From NCBI GenBank assembly GCA_035578905.1, contig JAQJVL010000694.1:1-64000 (forward strand): a stretch of 64,000 nucleotides of DNA. The letters are read 5' to 3'. Under the pieces are notes generated by a model. That model did no database searches, was not told the origin of the DNA, and saw only the letters and a list, made by a program, of their open reading frames with translations. Each line of letters begins with the position of its first letter. The first letter of the stretch is position 1. The translations under genes and the position numbers were made by a program. This document shows, piece after piece, positions 1-11,592 of the stretch. The DNA comes from Stictocephala bisonia. Lineage: Eukaryota > Arthropoda > Insecta > Hemiptera > Membracidae.

Positions 1-75
1 GCCACCTTACAAAAAACACCTTACAAACGTCACTCCAGTGATACTGGCCTTTACGCTTCTTATATTCTTCTTACC

Positions 76-475
<400 letters not shown>

Positions 476-482
476 TAATATA

Positions 483-2770
483 ATATAAACCATGCTGAAA
501 TTGTTAAAAATAAATTCCAATCGTGTAAATTTGGTATAGTGAATCCATAAAATGAATATTGAGGTTGAAGGCAGTCTTTGCTTTACAAATAACGAGTAAA
601 TCCTGTAAGAGTACGACGTGAGAGAGTACAAATATATATGTTTAATGGATAACTCTTGGAATGCCAGTACTAGGATTTATGATAGAGAAGATTTGTTTGT
701 TGAACTTCGATGTAACCAATTCGGTGTTCTATTTTGAATTTTATTCCGAAATTTAAACCATAAGGAGTTGGAAAAGCAATTCCGTTTGATTTATGCTTCG
801 AAACGGTTTACCAGTTTACTATGCGAGGTGTTATCTAAAATAACTAGATTATGAATACTAAATATATAGAATGCATTGTTTTTAAAAATTGTCTCTATAG
901 AATTGAAGTATATGTAATTAGATGGCTGTATGTTAAAGTTCTTGTAGGTTGGATTATAAGTAGCAATGCTTCTTGGTCTCATTTCTTTAAGAGAGACCTT
1001 TAGTAAGTTTTAGGCTACCGTTATTAATTCTTTTTTTTACAGATTTTGCGAGTATAATTATGTTCAGATGTAGCTCTTTTCGCTGTTTCCATTTTAAGAA
1101 TAATACCTGCACCACCTTCTCGTAGTAAAGTTAAAAAGTATTATGAAAAATGTTTGCTAGGTAATTTATAGAAGGTAGTACAAAAAAAGAGATATATTCA
1201 TAATCAAAATGGAAACAATACATAATTATAATCACAACTCTGGAAGAAACTTGTTTTAAAAGGCTTTATAGGCAGACGTGCATTTAATGATGTGGATAAG
1301 TTTTTGCAAATACCTGAGAGACCGTATACCTAGGAGACCGTCAAGCTGAAAACCAGGCGCTGGAAGTCGGATTAATTGGGAAAGCGAATGTGTTACAAAT
1401 TTGTATGTCTGAATGAGTTTTTTTAGAGTTGTTGATGATAAAATTACAGATAAAAAAAATATTTGATTTTAGGAATATTAATAAATTGCTAAATTTTAAA
1501 CGCATTAACAGACCTCTACATGAACCGAAACGTTAAAATTAAATATGTTAAAATTGTGTAAGATTAGATATATGAGATATTATAGCCTCTTTGTGGCTCT
1601 CTTCGGTTTGGAAAAAATCTTTTGTACCGAGTGAAATTCAACACACACGCCCTCGTTAGCGGGGAAGAAAACGTTGTTTTCTTGACATACAAACGAGGAA
1701 AAGTTTAAAACTGCCATTTACCAGGATTACCTTTGTGAATTCAAAGTTTAGGTAAACTACCCTTTGTTCTCCAATTCTACATCTAACTTCTCGATGTAAT
1801 CCGATTTAGGGAGGATTTTCCTCTCGAAGGAATTTTGCCTTAAACCTACTTCACCGTTTGGCTTTCTTATCCTTTGTTCTCGCTACTTATGCTAATCGAT
1901 CGTTTTAATAATGAAAGATTTCAATTTAGCTACAAAGTCTGTAGGGTGATATTTTTTAAATTAATTATTCTAGGATACCTATGAAAAAGTATTTTATAGC
2001 ATCTTTATATTTACATGTATAGAGGATTAAAGTTATTTTCAAATCAATTCATCATCTACCTGTTAACGATTTTGGAATTATTAGTTATTTTTTTATACTG
2101 AAATTTTTCAATTTTTTAAATACCCGAAAGCAACATACCATTACATTTATAAATTCTATAAATATTTTATCTGTTTAGGGGGAACGTTTCGCTTTACAAA
2201 AATGCCAAAAGTAAGTTTTATATTTCAATGAGACGGTTTTCTGTTTTAATGATCGTAATGACGTAATACTTAAAAGGCCATTTGATGGGTTAAGTCCGTT
2301 AGAGTATAGACAGTAAGTTAGTTTTGTAACAAATATGGAGTATTTTAAGAATATTTCTTCATTTAAATGTGTGAAATATTTGACGACATTCTTGATTATT
2401 TTTAAATTTGATATTTGATCCTGTGCTAAGTTAATTATATTGAAATGTAATTCCTGTAAAGTACAACATCAACATGTTTGCACAATGTTAACAGTTCAAC
2501 TCAGTAGTTAACTGTTAGTTACACTGTAAAGTATAATCGACACAACATTTTTATATGTGACGTCTTTTCAATTCATAAAATTACTTTTTACAGATTTATG
2601 GCAACGTTGTCGCTTGAATGTGAAACTCTTGAACATGTCTTGGGATTTAGCCCAATCTGAGAGTCTTTAGGAAATTTAAGTAATTTAAAAATTAGGTTAA
2701 TTAAAGCTCAATCACTTTAAAATTTTTAATTAAAAGTATATTTAAATTCGTATACATTTTTAGTTACATA
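483..2770. other. AT-rich DNA, nothing recognised
   Basis: I see no exon, transposon domain or repeat array here. Open frames are short and stop-rich on both strands. Confidence 0.5.
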
Positions 2771-2852
2771 ATGCGTCAAAACTTTCAGCCTGGGTTCAGA
2801 GAGTGCTTGTTCGAATCTAACTTCTACTGCACTAGTTCGCACTTGGCCTCTC

Positions 2853-2855
<3 letters not shown>

Positions 2856-2913
<58 letters not shown>
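2856..2913. repeat. (TA)n microsatellite
   Basis: Uninterrupted TA dinucleotides. It directly abuts the TGGCGTC-motif repeat that follows, the same arrangement as at 18.7 kb. Confidence 0.97.
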
Positions 2914-2915
<2 letters not shown>

Positions 2916-3260
2916 AGACAGCTAACACTGTTGCGTCATTTTACGCCAATAACATTGTGACGTCGATGTTAATTTGAAGAGTATATTAATATTTTATTGA
3001 TGAATATAGGTCTTTTAGTTTATTCTAAATTGGTTAGTGTCACCAGATTTTAAACATTCTTATTAATAACGAAGTTAAAGTAAACTTAATTTTTCGAACT
3101 ATGGTACTATCACTGTGAACCCATTTCGTACTACTGACACTGTGGCGTCACGAGTATACTCATAGAGATGATTATATCATTATGACATCGTCAACGTATA
3201 TGTTTTTCCTACGGTACATACACTATGGCGTCGTACAGTGTTGCCAGATTAAATAACAGA
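2914..3260 (+). repeat. Dispersed repeat with TGGCGTC motif array, copy 1
   Basis: Right after the (TA)n tract comes CTAACACTGTTGCGTCA. Degenerate copies of CAYTRTGGCGTC then recur near 2,930, 2,952, 3,138, 3,177 and 3,221. The reverse complement of 18,270-18,735 shows the same organisation: (TA)n, CTAACACTGTTGCGTCA, then several CATTNTGGCGTC motifs. This supports one dispersed family present in opposite orientations. I see no coding potential and cannot name the family. Confidence 0.6.
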
Positions 3261-3636
3261 TGTTTGGAAGCACGTGTGTCCGGTCCGCTGAGTAAACACT
3301 CCTCGGTGGAAATATTCCTTAGGTCTCTTCACAGACCTACTAGAGTACATTATTTCTTTTACGTAACCAAACCAACAAGGTGACTTCTGTAAATCACCGA
3401 TTCTCATTTACTTGCTCAATAACTACTGACACTCTATGATTGGGCATTCATATACTAATTCTTTAAATTTAACTTAATTAACTTTTACATGAGGTGTCCC
3501 TAGTATATTTAAATTTAAATGCCATCCACATTTTAGTTTTCACAGCCTTTTTTCTACAAGTAGAGTTTCCGCACAGTTACCGTCTTACTACGATTAAGAG
3601 ATGACGTTCCACGTATCTATAAAATACAATTTGTGT
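3261..3636. other. Nothing recognised
   Basis: AT-rich sequence without a convincing frame or repeat. Confidence 0.4.
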
Positions 3637-3990
3637 CGGCAATGGTGGCGCAGTGCTGTAACCCAGCTACTTGAGGGCAAAGTATTTGGGAGATTGTAGG
3701 CGATAGGTTCCATGCTCGGTCCACTTAATACCAACGCGGCGTCCACTCAATGGTTGCCATCGACATAGACACTACTAGAGAAGTCTTGGGTGCCATGTTG
3801 GATGGTAGTCAAGGTTCAAATGTTGTGTAGGGAAGAAAACTGAGTGTCAGACTTGTCAGTTAATTGAAAATCAGACCAACACTACGTGGTTCGGATTCCA
3901 CGTAAAGCTGTAGGTCCCATAGTTGCCCTGGCCTTTGGGATATTAATAAATAATCCTTTCTGAACTAAGTCGAACTCTGATAGTAACAAT
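3637..3990 (+). repeat. tRNA-derived SINE-like repeat, copy 1
   Basis: The 5' end resembles a pol III promoter: A-box-like GGTGGCGCAGTG near 3,645 and B-box-like GATAGGTTCCATGCTC near 3,704. The following 100 bp (about 3,745-3,860) recurs inverted at 21,955-22,092. The 3' part, with TTCGGATTCCACGTAAAGCT and CAATGACTACAAA, recurs at 59,725-59,860. Three partial copies of one unit argue for a SINE. Boundaries are approximate. Confidence 0.6.
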
Positions 3991-4369
3991 GACTACAAAC
4001 GTTCATCTACACGTATTACTCACATTCACTCCTCATATTCTCCCTTATCTTGACGATCGGCGTCTTAGAAATGAATAATGACAACTAAAATAAATAAACT
4101 GTTTCAATATCATAATGTGGCGATATTTCTGATTGTTACTTTCCAGATTACATTACTGCATTTTGTAAAATAATTTAATATATTAGTCATAGGACACAAT
4201 TAGATATTACATTATGAGAGAATGCCGTCATAGTTCCATAGTGTAAAACAAACTCCAATAACACAACAATAAAGAAAAAATTGGTCAGGTAAATTAAATC
4301 TAAAAATATAAACTTACTGTTAATTATAATATAATATATTATGCGTGTAGTATTACAATAATATACACA

Positions 4370-4990
4370 CCCACCACACTAGCCTATTCCGCTGATACAC
4401 GAGACATAGCAACCACACTAACCCATCCTATAGGCACACGACACTTGACGAGTCAGTGGCCTATCATATAGATACAATACACTTGACGAGATGACTAAAC
4501 CCATCCATTTTACCCATGACATATGGCGAGCGGACTATTCCTTTCCATGTTTGCACGAAATTTAACAAACCCTCTGCCCAGCCTATAGACATAACATTTG
4601 ATATATCCACTAATTCATCCCATACTCATAATATCTGACAATCTTACTTACTCATGTCATAGACACTCGATATTCAACGAGCCCACTAACCCACCCCATA
4701 TATAAGATACTTGACTACTGTTCTAACCCACCTTATGGACAATATAGACTTTACAACCTAACTAATCAACCCTGAATCTTGGTGAGCCCGCTAATCTATG
4801 CTATTTATACACGAAGCTTAACGAACTTACGAACCCAGCATATAGACACCCAGCATTTGACGAGACTACGAATCCATTTAAAACAATTGACAATCGATTA
4901 CTCTACTGATCAATATTATAATAGACACATGACAATTGAAGAGCCTACAAACCATACCAAAGATACACGAAGCTTGACGAGCTTACCAAG
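4370..4990. repeat. Degenerate ~45-60 bp minisatellite
   Basis: The phrase (C)CCACTAACCCA...ATAGACAC..ACTTGACGAG recurs in degraded form about ten times, for example ACACTTGACGAG near 4,440 and 4,480, GAAGCTTAACGA near 4,815 and GAAGCTTGACGA near 4,970. Spacing is irregular, so this is an old, decayed tandem array. The 78-residue open frame inside it is a by-product. Confidence 0.55.
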
Positions 4991-5077
4991 CCAAACATGT
5001 ACGGTTACTCTCTAAACACTTTCTGCATTAATACCTGCAATTATGAAGTAAATACGGTCGTGGGAATCCTAATATTT

Positions 5078-5392
5078 GTTCCCAAGCACTGTTCGGATTA
5101 TCAAACTATTCGGATTATCAAGGGTTGATTAAAAATGCTAATTATTGCATAAAATCGCCGAGTTAACGTTGTGTGTTTACGTTTAGTTGAAATTTTTATA
5201 AGTGATGTAAAGCCACAAACAGTACAGTCTTAGAACAACAGTAATGACACTAGCCGTTTCCAAAACTTACTAGACTCGACATGTAACGAAAACAGCTGTT
5301 GCGAATGACCGGGAGGGGAAAATCCTCGCCTAACGGCTGTTCGGACTATCGCGTGATTCAGACTGCGTGGATTCGGATTACCACGATGAAAT
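5078..5392. mobile_element. Possible pogo/Tigger-like transposon ends
   Basis: CACTGTTCGGATTATC is followed by a second TTCGGATTATC 16 bp on. GTTCGGACTATCGC and ATTCGGATTACC appear about 250 bp further. Repeated TTCGGATTATC modules at the termini are typical of insect pogo-type elements. No transposase frame is seen and no target-site duplication was confirmed, so this is tentative. Confidence 0.3.
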
Positions 5393-5499
5393 GATTTCCA
5401 AGGTAGATGGGAGTACTTACCAATGCTTGAGTAGAGGCGCTTCTAAAGTAGTGGTATAGCTTGTCAAGTTAACAACGGGTTGTCTACCTAATATTATCA

Positions 5500-5815
5500 G
5501 TGGCCACCCAAATTGATCTCGGGTGGCTACACAAGTTGATCAAAGAGTATAATTTGACCAGTGGGTATACTGGTAATGATCCCAAATGGGCTACTAAAGT
5601 TGTTCACGGTTGGTTACGCAACTTCATCCCCCAAAGCGTATTAATGAAAAATAAAAATTGTTCACATATCTTAACCAAGTGTATCAGTAGTGGTAAACAG
5701 GCCAGGTAGAGATAATTTAATTTAACATGAGTGGCTACTAAAATTAAACATGGTTGGCTACTCAAATTAAATATGAGTGGCTACCCAAATTGATCACGAT
5801 TAGCCACCAGATAAT
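5500..5815. repeat. Degenerate tandem repeat, GTGGCTAC..AAATTGATCA unit
   Basis: A ~22-bp phrase close to GTGGCTACCCAAATTGATCA repeats around 5,500-5,600 and 5,715-5,805 with drift. Related phrases occur again at 55,285-55,372 (ACTACCCAAGTTGATCA). The 69-residue frame across it reflects the repeats and is not a gene. Confidence 0.6.
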
Positions 5816-6960
5816 GGGTATCTATTAAATTTTTTAATCCACCATAAAAGAATATATAGATTTTGTAAAATGCTTACTATTTATATCATTTGAAACATTT
5901 TAATTTATCTTAATTAAGAGTACATATATAGTTTTTTTAGAAAAATAGTAGGGACATGACGTCGGTGCCGAATAATGCTGAAAATATAACCAAATTCAAT
6001 ATTAACTACTGTATAGAATTATTCATCAAAGTATGAAGTGTACTGTTTAAAAATGCACATTATTACAACAGTATAATGAAGTACAAATGTATGAACTGGG
6101 TTTGAAAAAAATCTACTTTTAGTAATATCTTGTTCATGTGTTAGTATGAGCCACGTATACCAAATTTAAAGTTTCTATCTCACTTAAATATTACTTTCAT
6201 ATTCGACATAATCTAAAAATATTAAGTGCCATATTTAACAAACATTTAATTTCAGAAATTTTTACATAAACAGAAATATATACGACAATAATGCTTGTGA
6301 GAGAATTTATATATGCAGTGATAAATTGTTAATATTATATTTATTTAAAGATTGCCTATTTTATATAGATACACACAAAATTTGAAACTTGTAGCAATTA
6401 TAGAATAATTGCTTCGTACAACAGCAAGTATGTGATTAACATAAATTTGTGGTTAATTCAATTCAGAAGCAATGTAATGTCTGTACGGTGGTGCTTTGTT
6501 TTCTGACTTCTGCCTTTTATTATCAGGGCCAGCTTGCGTACCAATGCACACATTCTGAAAACACATGACTTGTATCTGGTCTAATACTGGACCAAGCCTT
6601 GCGAAGCAGCTGAGTATTGTGCTTCACAATGCAATAAGTGTACATAGTAAATAAATAATTAGTTATAATTATTAAGGTAATTATATAGAACAGTGGGTTT
6701 GTCGAATTTTTTGCTGACAAGTTTTTTTTCGAAGTAACTAAGAAACAAGAATATGCTCTTATTTTAGTGAAAAGCCGAAAAAATACGAGACTGAAGAACA
6801 ATGGAAAATAAATATTTCCATAAGTATAGTCTAGCGATATGGGTACTGAAATTGTGTGGAAGTTTTCCTTGATTACGAATATGACAAGGTCTATGCATCG
6901 AACCATTACTAAGCACCGGAATTTGCCGATTTTATTAATGTTACATTCTGTTAAGATAGG
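5816..6960. other. AT-rich DNA, nothing recognised
   Basis: A 127-codon minus-strand frame (6,906-6,523) has no recognisable domain and AT-driven Phe/Ile-rich composition, so I do not call it a gene. Confidence 0.4.
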
Positions 6961-6964
6961 ACGA

Positions 6965-7122
6965 AGTTAGGTTATGTCAGTTTGTTTAGGTTGTGTTATA
7001 TTTGGCTACTTTATGTTAGGTTTTTTTAAGTTAGTTAGGGTTTTAAAGTTATGTTAGGTTTGGTTATGTTGGTTAAATTAGTTTTAACGTAACATAACCT
7101 AAAAAACCTAATATAACCTAAC
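6965..7122. repeat. TTAGGTTATG-rich segment with inverted counterpart
   Basis: Repeated TTAGGTT/GTTATGTTAGGTT phrases (6,965-7,075) are followed by the complementary form AACATAACCT/AACCTAAC (7,086-7,122), making a foldback. The AACCTAAC pattern resumes at 8,750-8,800, directly beyond the hAT element inserted between the two parts. Confidence 0.75.
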
Positions 7123-7229
7123 CAGTGACGGATTTCCCACTAGGCATACTGGGCCAGTGCCTAGAGGCAGCCGATATGTCCTGACAGGTGTCACCTCCTC
7201 CGCGCCGGCTGGTCCGACTGTCGACGTTT

Positions 7230-7592
7230 CTGTCGGCGCAGAAATAATGTGAACCTGAGTTTGAAGGTTCTTTTATAAGAAACTAAGAAGCCTATGAAAA
7301 CTCATATAAAATAACTTTAAATTGACAAATTTAAGTTGATTTAAATCAGTATGTAAAAACGGGCTAAATTTGATGTAGACTGAAAAAAAATTCAATTCTG
7401 GTACTTTTTTGTTCCAACTAAGAATAGTCATTATAGATAAAATTTTGAAATTTTCATGTCATTACGCACAATAATTAAACAAGGAAAACAATGGTATATT
7501 GGAGTTTTCATATGCCTCTTAGTTTCTTAGAAAACAACCTTCAAACTCAAACTTCAATGTCGGGTACTCATAATTTCTGCGCCGATAGTAGC
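7230..7592. repeat. Imperfect inverted repeat inside the hAT element
   Basis: About 7,230-7,305 (GGCGCAGAAATAATG ... AAGAAACTAAGAAGC) is the imperfect reverse complement of about 7,497-7,592 (GCCTCTTAGTTTCTTAG ... AATTTCTGCGCCGATA). Arms are ~80-90 bp with a ~190-bp spacer. It may be a subterminal foldback or a nested small element. Confidence 0.75.
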
Positions 7593-8314
7593 TAAATCGG
7601 AGGGCTGTGTGATTATCCGATCTTGAGATTGCAAGGGTTTACAATAATTACAAGAACGTCTTTTTAGTAACAACCATAGGAATTAAGCATTCTATTAAGA
7701 ACTAACTTCTTAAAACTCAATTAAAATTTCAATATTCTAACCTTAATAGCTTTTATTTTTTTATTTACAAAATGTGAGAGTAAGACTTTGTTCCAAAAGT
7801 ACTTAACATCAGTGTTTTTTCCTCTTCAAACCGCAATGAAAAATATTTAAAATTAAAATGAAAATGTGTAATTGATATGGCGGGAATTAAATAATGTAAA
7901 TAATGTAAAGATTTGTGTATTTTTTTAACTGAATAAATATTGAATTTATAGCAGAAGTTCAATCTTGAGTAGGCCTACATTGCACTTTGAAACCGACAGT
8001 AGAAAAAGTAGACGGATTGTATTACTCTTTAGTAATTTTCATGTACTCTCTTGGAGGTGTTTTTCATATGTATGAAGAAAGGGCTAAGTAACGATGTAGA
8101 GTAAGAGACGTGTTACTAACGTCAGACAAAACCAATGGAACAAACTCATCCTTACAGGCCGTGATAAATTTAGAATAGAACGAGGAAAAAAAGCTTGAGT
8201 AGTTTATGACGAACTCAAGTCAGCTTTATTAAAGAGTTAAATCTCCAAATGGCATTTCCCAACCAACATAGACATAGTTCTTCATAAGTGTGCACAGCTG
8301 TTCCAAACTGGTAA

Positions 8315-8473
8315 GCAGAACGTTCATTTTCTGTCTTAGAAAAAATGAAATCTTGCTTTAGATCTATAATGAGTGAAGATAAACTAAACTCAGCTCCTCT
8401 ACATATCGACGCTGAACTTTTGAACGGTGATAAAATAAAAGTTAGACTTAATAGAGGAATTAGAAATGGTTAA
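8315..8473 (+). pseudogene. hAT transposase C-terminal (dimerisation) remnant
   Basis: This frame reads AERSFSVLEKMKSCFRSIMS and continues EDKL to a stop at 8,471-8,473. ERSFS..K.K...RS.M...RL is the hallmark of the hAT C-terminal dimerisation region. Just upstream, in another frame, NIDIVLHKCAQLFQTG resembles sequence that normally precedes this motif, and a TAA lies directly before AERSFS. The gene is therefore broken by a frameshift and stops. It sits inside the terminal repeats of the hAT element, which supports the assignment. No catalytic core could be recovered, so it cannot encode an active transposase. Confidence 0.8.
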
Positions 8474-8799
8474 AAGTAAGATGAAACCAATGTAAGGAAA
8501 CATAATAAAAACTTACCAAAGATATATTAGTTTATATTTGTTAATTTTTGTTTTTATTTTCAAATATTTAAATGATAATTTTTTAGTTTGTATGAGTTAT
8601 AAATAAAATTTAGCACAGATGTGGCCAGTGAATATACATCTACATCCATGTCATACACATGTGTATTCATTAATGTGGCGTGTTTCAAGGGGTCGGCATA
8701 TGTATAAATATAAAGTGCGTAGGAGCGGAATATGTAAAATCCGTCCCTGAACCTAACACATCCTAAACAAATCTAACATAATGTAACGAAACCTAACAT

Positions 8800-9485
8800 A
8801 CTTACAAAAACTAATATTATTTAATCTATCAATACTTAACGTAGCCTACCAGTACCAATCAGAACGTAGCCTACCCTATCCTATCAGAACGTAAACTTAC
8901 TGAAACCACACATTTCTTACGCCAATGTGCTTGATAATGGTTCGATTTAAAAAACCTTGCCACATTCGTTAACAGGACACAATTCTGCACAATTTGAGTA
9001 CGCACATTAATATTTTTATGAAAACAAATATTTTTCCGTTTTTCCTCATTTTCTTAATTTGCCCGGCTTTCCGCTGAAAAAAACGATCATAATATTCTTG
9101 TTTCTTCTTTATGTATCTACTATGAAAAAGAATGTTAGCTAAAAAATTTACATGCCCCTGTTCTATATAATTGATTTTAGCCTTAATCAAGTCATCAAAG
9201 GTATATAGGTCTTATAATAGAAACTGCTCTGTCCTGGCTCCCAAAACTGTGAAGTAAAGATCCTATATCTGAAATTACAGTGACAGGTGTCTTTGCTTAA
9301 AAAGCTGAGATCTAAAACACTCCGAACATATCCATTAAATATGATATTCCACGCCAGTAAGATAAAGTAGCAGCCATTTATTTATAGTATACTGAATAAA
9401 AGATTTTCTCAAACGATCCAGTAATATTGTTCGCGAGTTTTCAGAAAATGATAGTAATGCCTTAGCTTGTAATATTTAAACTTTA
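8800..9485. other. Nothing recognised
   Basis: AT-rich sequence with short open frames lacking recognisable motifs. Confidence 0.4.
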
Positions 9486-9499
9486 AAAACAAAGTTAAT

Positions 9500-11260
9500 G
9501 TTGTTAAAGATAAGAAAGCATGGTATAAAACTATTGAGGTAGAAGGAAAGAATATAAATTTTAAACTTGACACAGGTGCGGAGGTTAATGTTTTACCTTA
9601 GAGAATCGTATGAATAAAAGTAATAAGATAGGCTAATACTTGAAGATTTTAGAGGTTTCACAGTTAAAACAATAGAATTTACAGAAACCGTAATTAAATC
9701 TAACTTGAAAATGGCGTTAATTAGATGTTTAGCTGTAAAATATTTCTGTAACCCTATAATAGGATCGAGGACAGCATTGATCTTAATTTTATGAAAAGGA
9801 TTGACAACATTGAACTTAGGTTAGAAAATACATTGTTAAGAAACATAAATTTAATCATAACAAATCAGAATTTGAGGGTTAGGCTGTTTTCCAGACATTT
9901 GTAAGATAAAAATAGACAGCAAAGCTGTTCCACAGAAAAGCGCAATAAGAAGAATAAGATCTAAAGTCAGGAACAGATTTGAACAAACATTAAGTCTTTG
10001 GAATCAAGAGATATTATAGAACCAGTTAATGAACCTGGTATTTTTTTCTTTTTTTTTCTCCTTCTTAACATTACTCTGTCCATTCCTCATAGACTATTGA
10101 TCAGTGCGAGGAACTTATTCAGACAGAGTAGTCTTGTAATTGTAGAGAAACCCAATGGTTTTCTGTGTCTTTGTATTGACACAACTCACTTAAATAAATA
10201 TATTATTAGAGAAAGATATACAATTCCAACTATTGAAAATCTGTCACAAAACATAGCTTATAAAAAGTTTTTTTTTTTTGTTTTAGACATTAATGATGGA
10301 TTTTATCACGTTGGTTTGGAAGAAGAATCAAATAAATTATGTTCGTTTAACTATAATTGGAACATATTGATTTTTCAGAGCACTATTTGGCCTTTCATGC
10401 CTACCAGCACTTTTAAAAAACTAATGATTAAGTATTTTGGTAATATTAAAGGTGTATCTATGTGCTTTGATGATTTGTACATTGCATAGGAGAATCTGTT
10501 GTAGATTTGAGCCAAGAAAGATTTGATTAATTAAAAACTGAAACTAAAAATTACTTAACCCTGGCTAAAATAATATCATGTAGCTATGAATGGCCTTCAA
10601 AAGTTGAAGATTGAGAGATTAAACACTTTTACAAATACAGAGGTGACATATCATTTGAAAATTATTTACTGTATTATGAAGATGGATTGATCATTCCTAA
10701 ATCCTTAAGAAAGTTCATTCTAAGTTACATTAAACATAGTTAAATATCAGAAAACACTCTTACATGATACCAAGTTTTTCTATTGGCCAGCTATGACATC
10801 TGATATAAAAAAAATATTAAGTTGTAATATCTGTCAACCATAAAAAACTGCAAAAGTTAAAGAATCCCTAAAGTCACACGAAATTCCTGACCTTCCTTTC
10901 TTAAAGATTACATCTGACCATTTGATTTGGATCATTTGAATCGTTACAGTGAATACTGCTGAGCTCCAAGGAAACAACTACTTGATTGTTATGGATTACT
11001 ATTTAAGATGGCTGGAGTTTTTCAAACTGAATAACAAAACAAGTTGTGCAATTATTGGCAAACTGAATGTGTTGTTTAGTCGGTTCGGTATACCAAAGTT
11101 AGTAATAGCTGACAATGTTCCTTTTAGCAGTCATGAATTAAAACAATTTGCTAAATTGTGGAACTTCGAAATAGAGAATACTAGTCCTTACCATTCTAAG
11201 AGTAACGAGTTAACAGAAAAGTCAGTTTTCTCATACACTGCGTTAGTTCAGTCCATTTAG
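9500..11260 (+). pseudogene. Ty3/gypsy (Mag-like) polyprotein pseudogene
   Basis: Fragments appear in the order expected for Ty3/gypsy pol. Aspartic protease: FKLDTGAEVNVLP at about 9,560-9,598, followed by a stop. RT upstream segment: CFPDICKIKIDSKAVPQ and AIRRI near 9,880-9,955. RT core at 9,998-10,489: VIVEKPNG, then TIPTIENL, then a degenerate FDDLY in place of the YVDD-type active site. Integrase zinc finger: KFFYWPAMTSDIKKILSCNIC at 10,767-10,835. Integrase core at 10,949-11,260 with VMDYYLRWLEF, GIPKLVIADN and SPYHSKSNEL. RNase H is largely missing between 10,490 and 10,570. Several stops and frameshifts separate the parts, and a SINE fragment interrupts the RT frame. The KPNG, protease and integrase style suggests the Mag/K02A2.6-like branch. 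No LTRs were found. Confidence 0.85.
10033..10130 (-). repeat. 5'-truncated SINE fragment inside the gypsy RT
   Basis: CCATTCCTCATAGACTATTG and GAACTTATTCAGACAG match 41,708-41,757, which is the body of the tRNA-SINE at 41.7-41.9 kb. Read on the minus strand the fragment ends in an A-rich tail (GGAGAAAAAAAAAG), as expected of a retroposed SINE. It interrupts the RT between IIEP and VIVEKPNG. Confidence 0.7.
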
Positions 11261-11372
11261 GTCAGTCGTTTATTTCATGCGCCAACTGGTCAGTAGACGA
11301 CAGACAATATTATTATGATATTATTGTTCACGTGTAAATTCTTTGTGTCGGCTTCCATTTGTGTGATTTGCT

Positions 11373-11592
11373 ATGAGTTCAAGCAGTAGTGACGAAGAAA
11401 CTGCTGTTATAGCTTTGGCACTAGATGCGGAAGAGGATGATCAAGTATCAAAGAAATAAAATTAAGAATTTGGGTGCGTAGTTTGCCACACGGGATTGTG
11501 AGGAAGAGTATAATATGCACTTTCCAAGTCTGAAAATGGCAATCAAAGGTTTTTTCGTATGAGTTACGAAAAGTGTATGGAACTATTACATA
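11373..11592 (+). pseudogene. PIF/Harbinger nuclease N-terminal remnant
   Basis: An ATG at 11,373 opens MSSSSSDEETAVIALALDAE before stops. In other frames IWVRSLPHG (about 11,468), EEEYNMHFPSL (about 11,502) and NQRFFRMSYEKCMELL (about 11,546) follow. The Ser/Asp/Glu-rich start, a W-V-R/H-x-L motif and R-F-F-R-M-S...L-L are the usual order at the N-terminus of Harbinger-type nucleases. The catalytic DDE part is absent and at least two frameshifts occur. It lies immediately downstream of the gypsy integrase remnant, so one element probably truncated the other. Confidence 0.7.

Larger units (their letters stand above)
7123..8749 (+). mobile_element. Degenerate hAT transposon with 8-bp TSD
   Basis: The left terminus is CAGTGACGGATTT at 7,123. 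The right terminus, read inward on the minus strand from 8,749, is CAGGGACGGATTT, matching at 12 of 13 bases. The flanking 8 bases are AACCTAAC on both sides (7,115-7,122 and 8,750-8,757), the length expected of hAT insertion. A decayed transposase C-terminus lies inside at 8,315-8,473. The 1,627-bp element carries no intact transposase. Because the target is itself AACCTAAC-rich, a chance match of the duplication is possible, but the termini and transposase motif agree with it. Confidence 0.85.

Noticed and set aside
2789..2850. Possible tRNA-like SINE piece with TTCGAATCT
   Set aside because: Only a B-box-like string is present; no matching A box or second copy was found.
6523..6906. 127-codon minus-strand frame
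   Set aside because: No recognisable domain; Phe/Ile-rich composition as expected from AT-rich DNA; no splice or promoter support.
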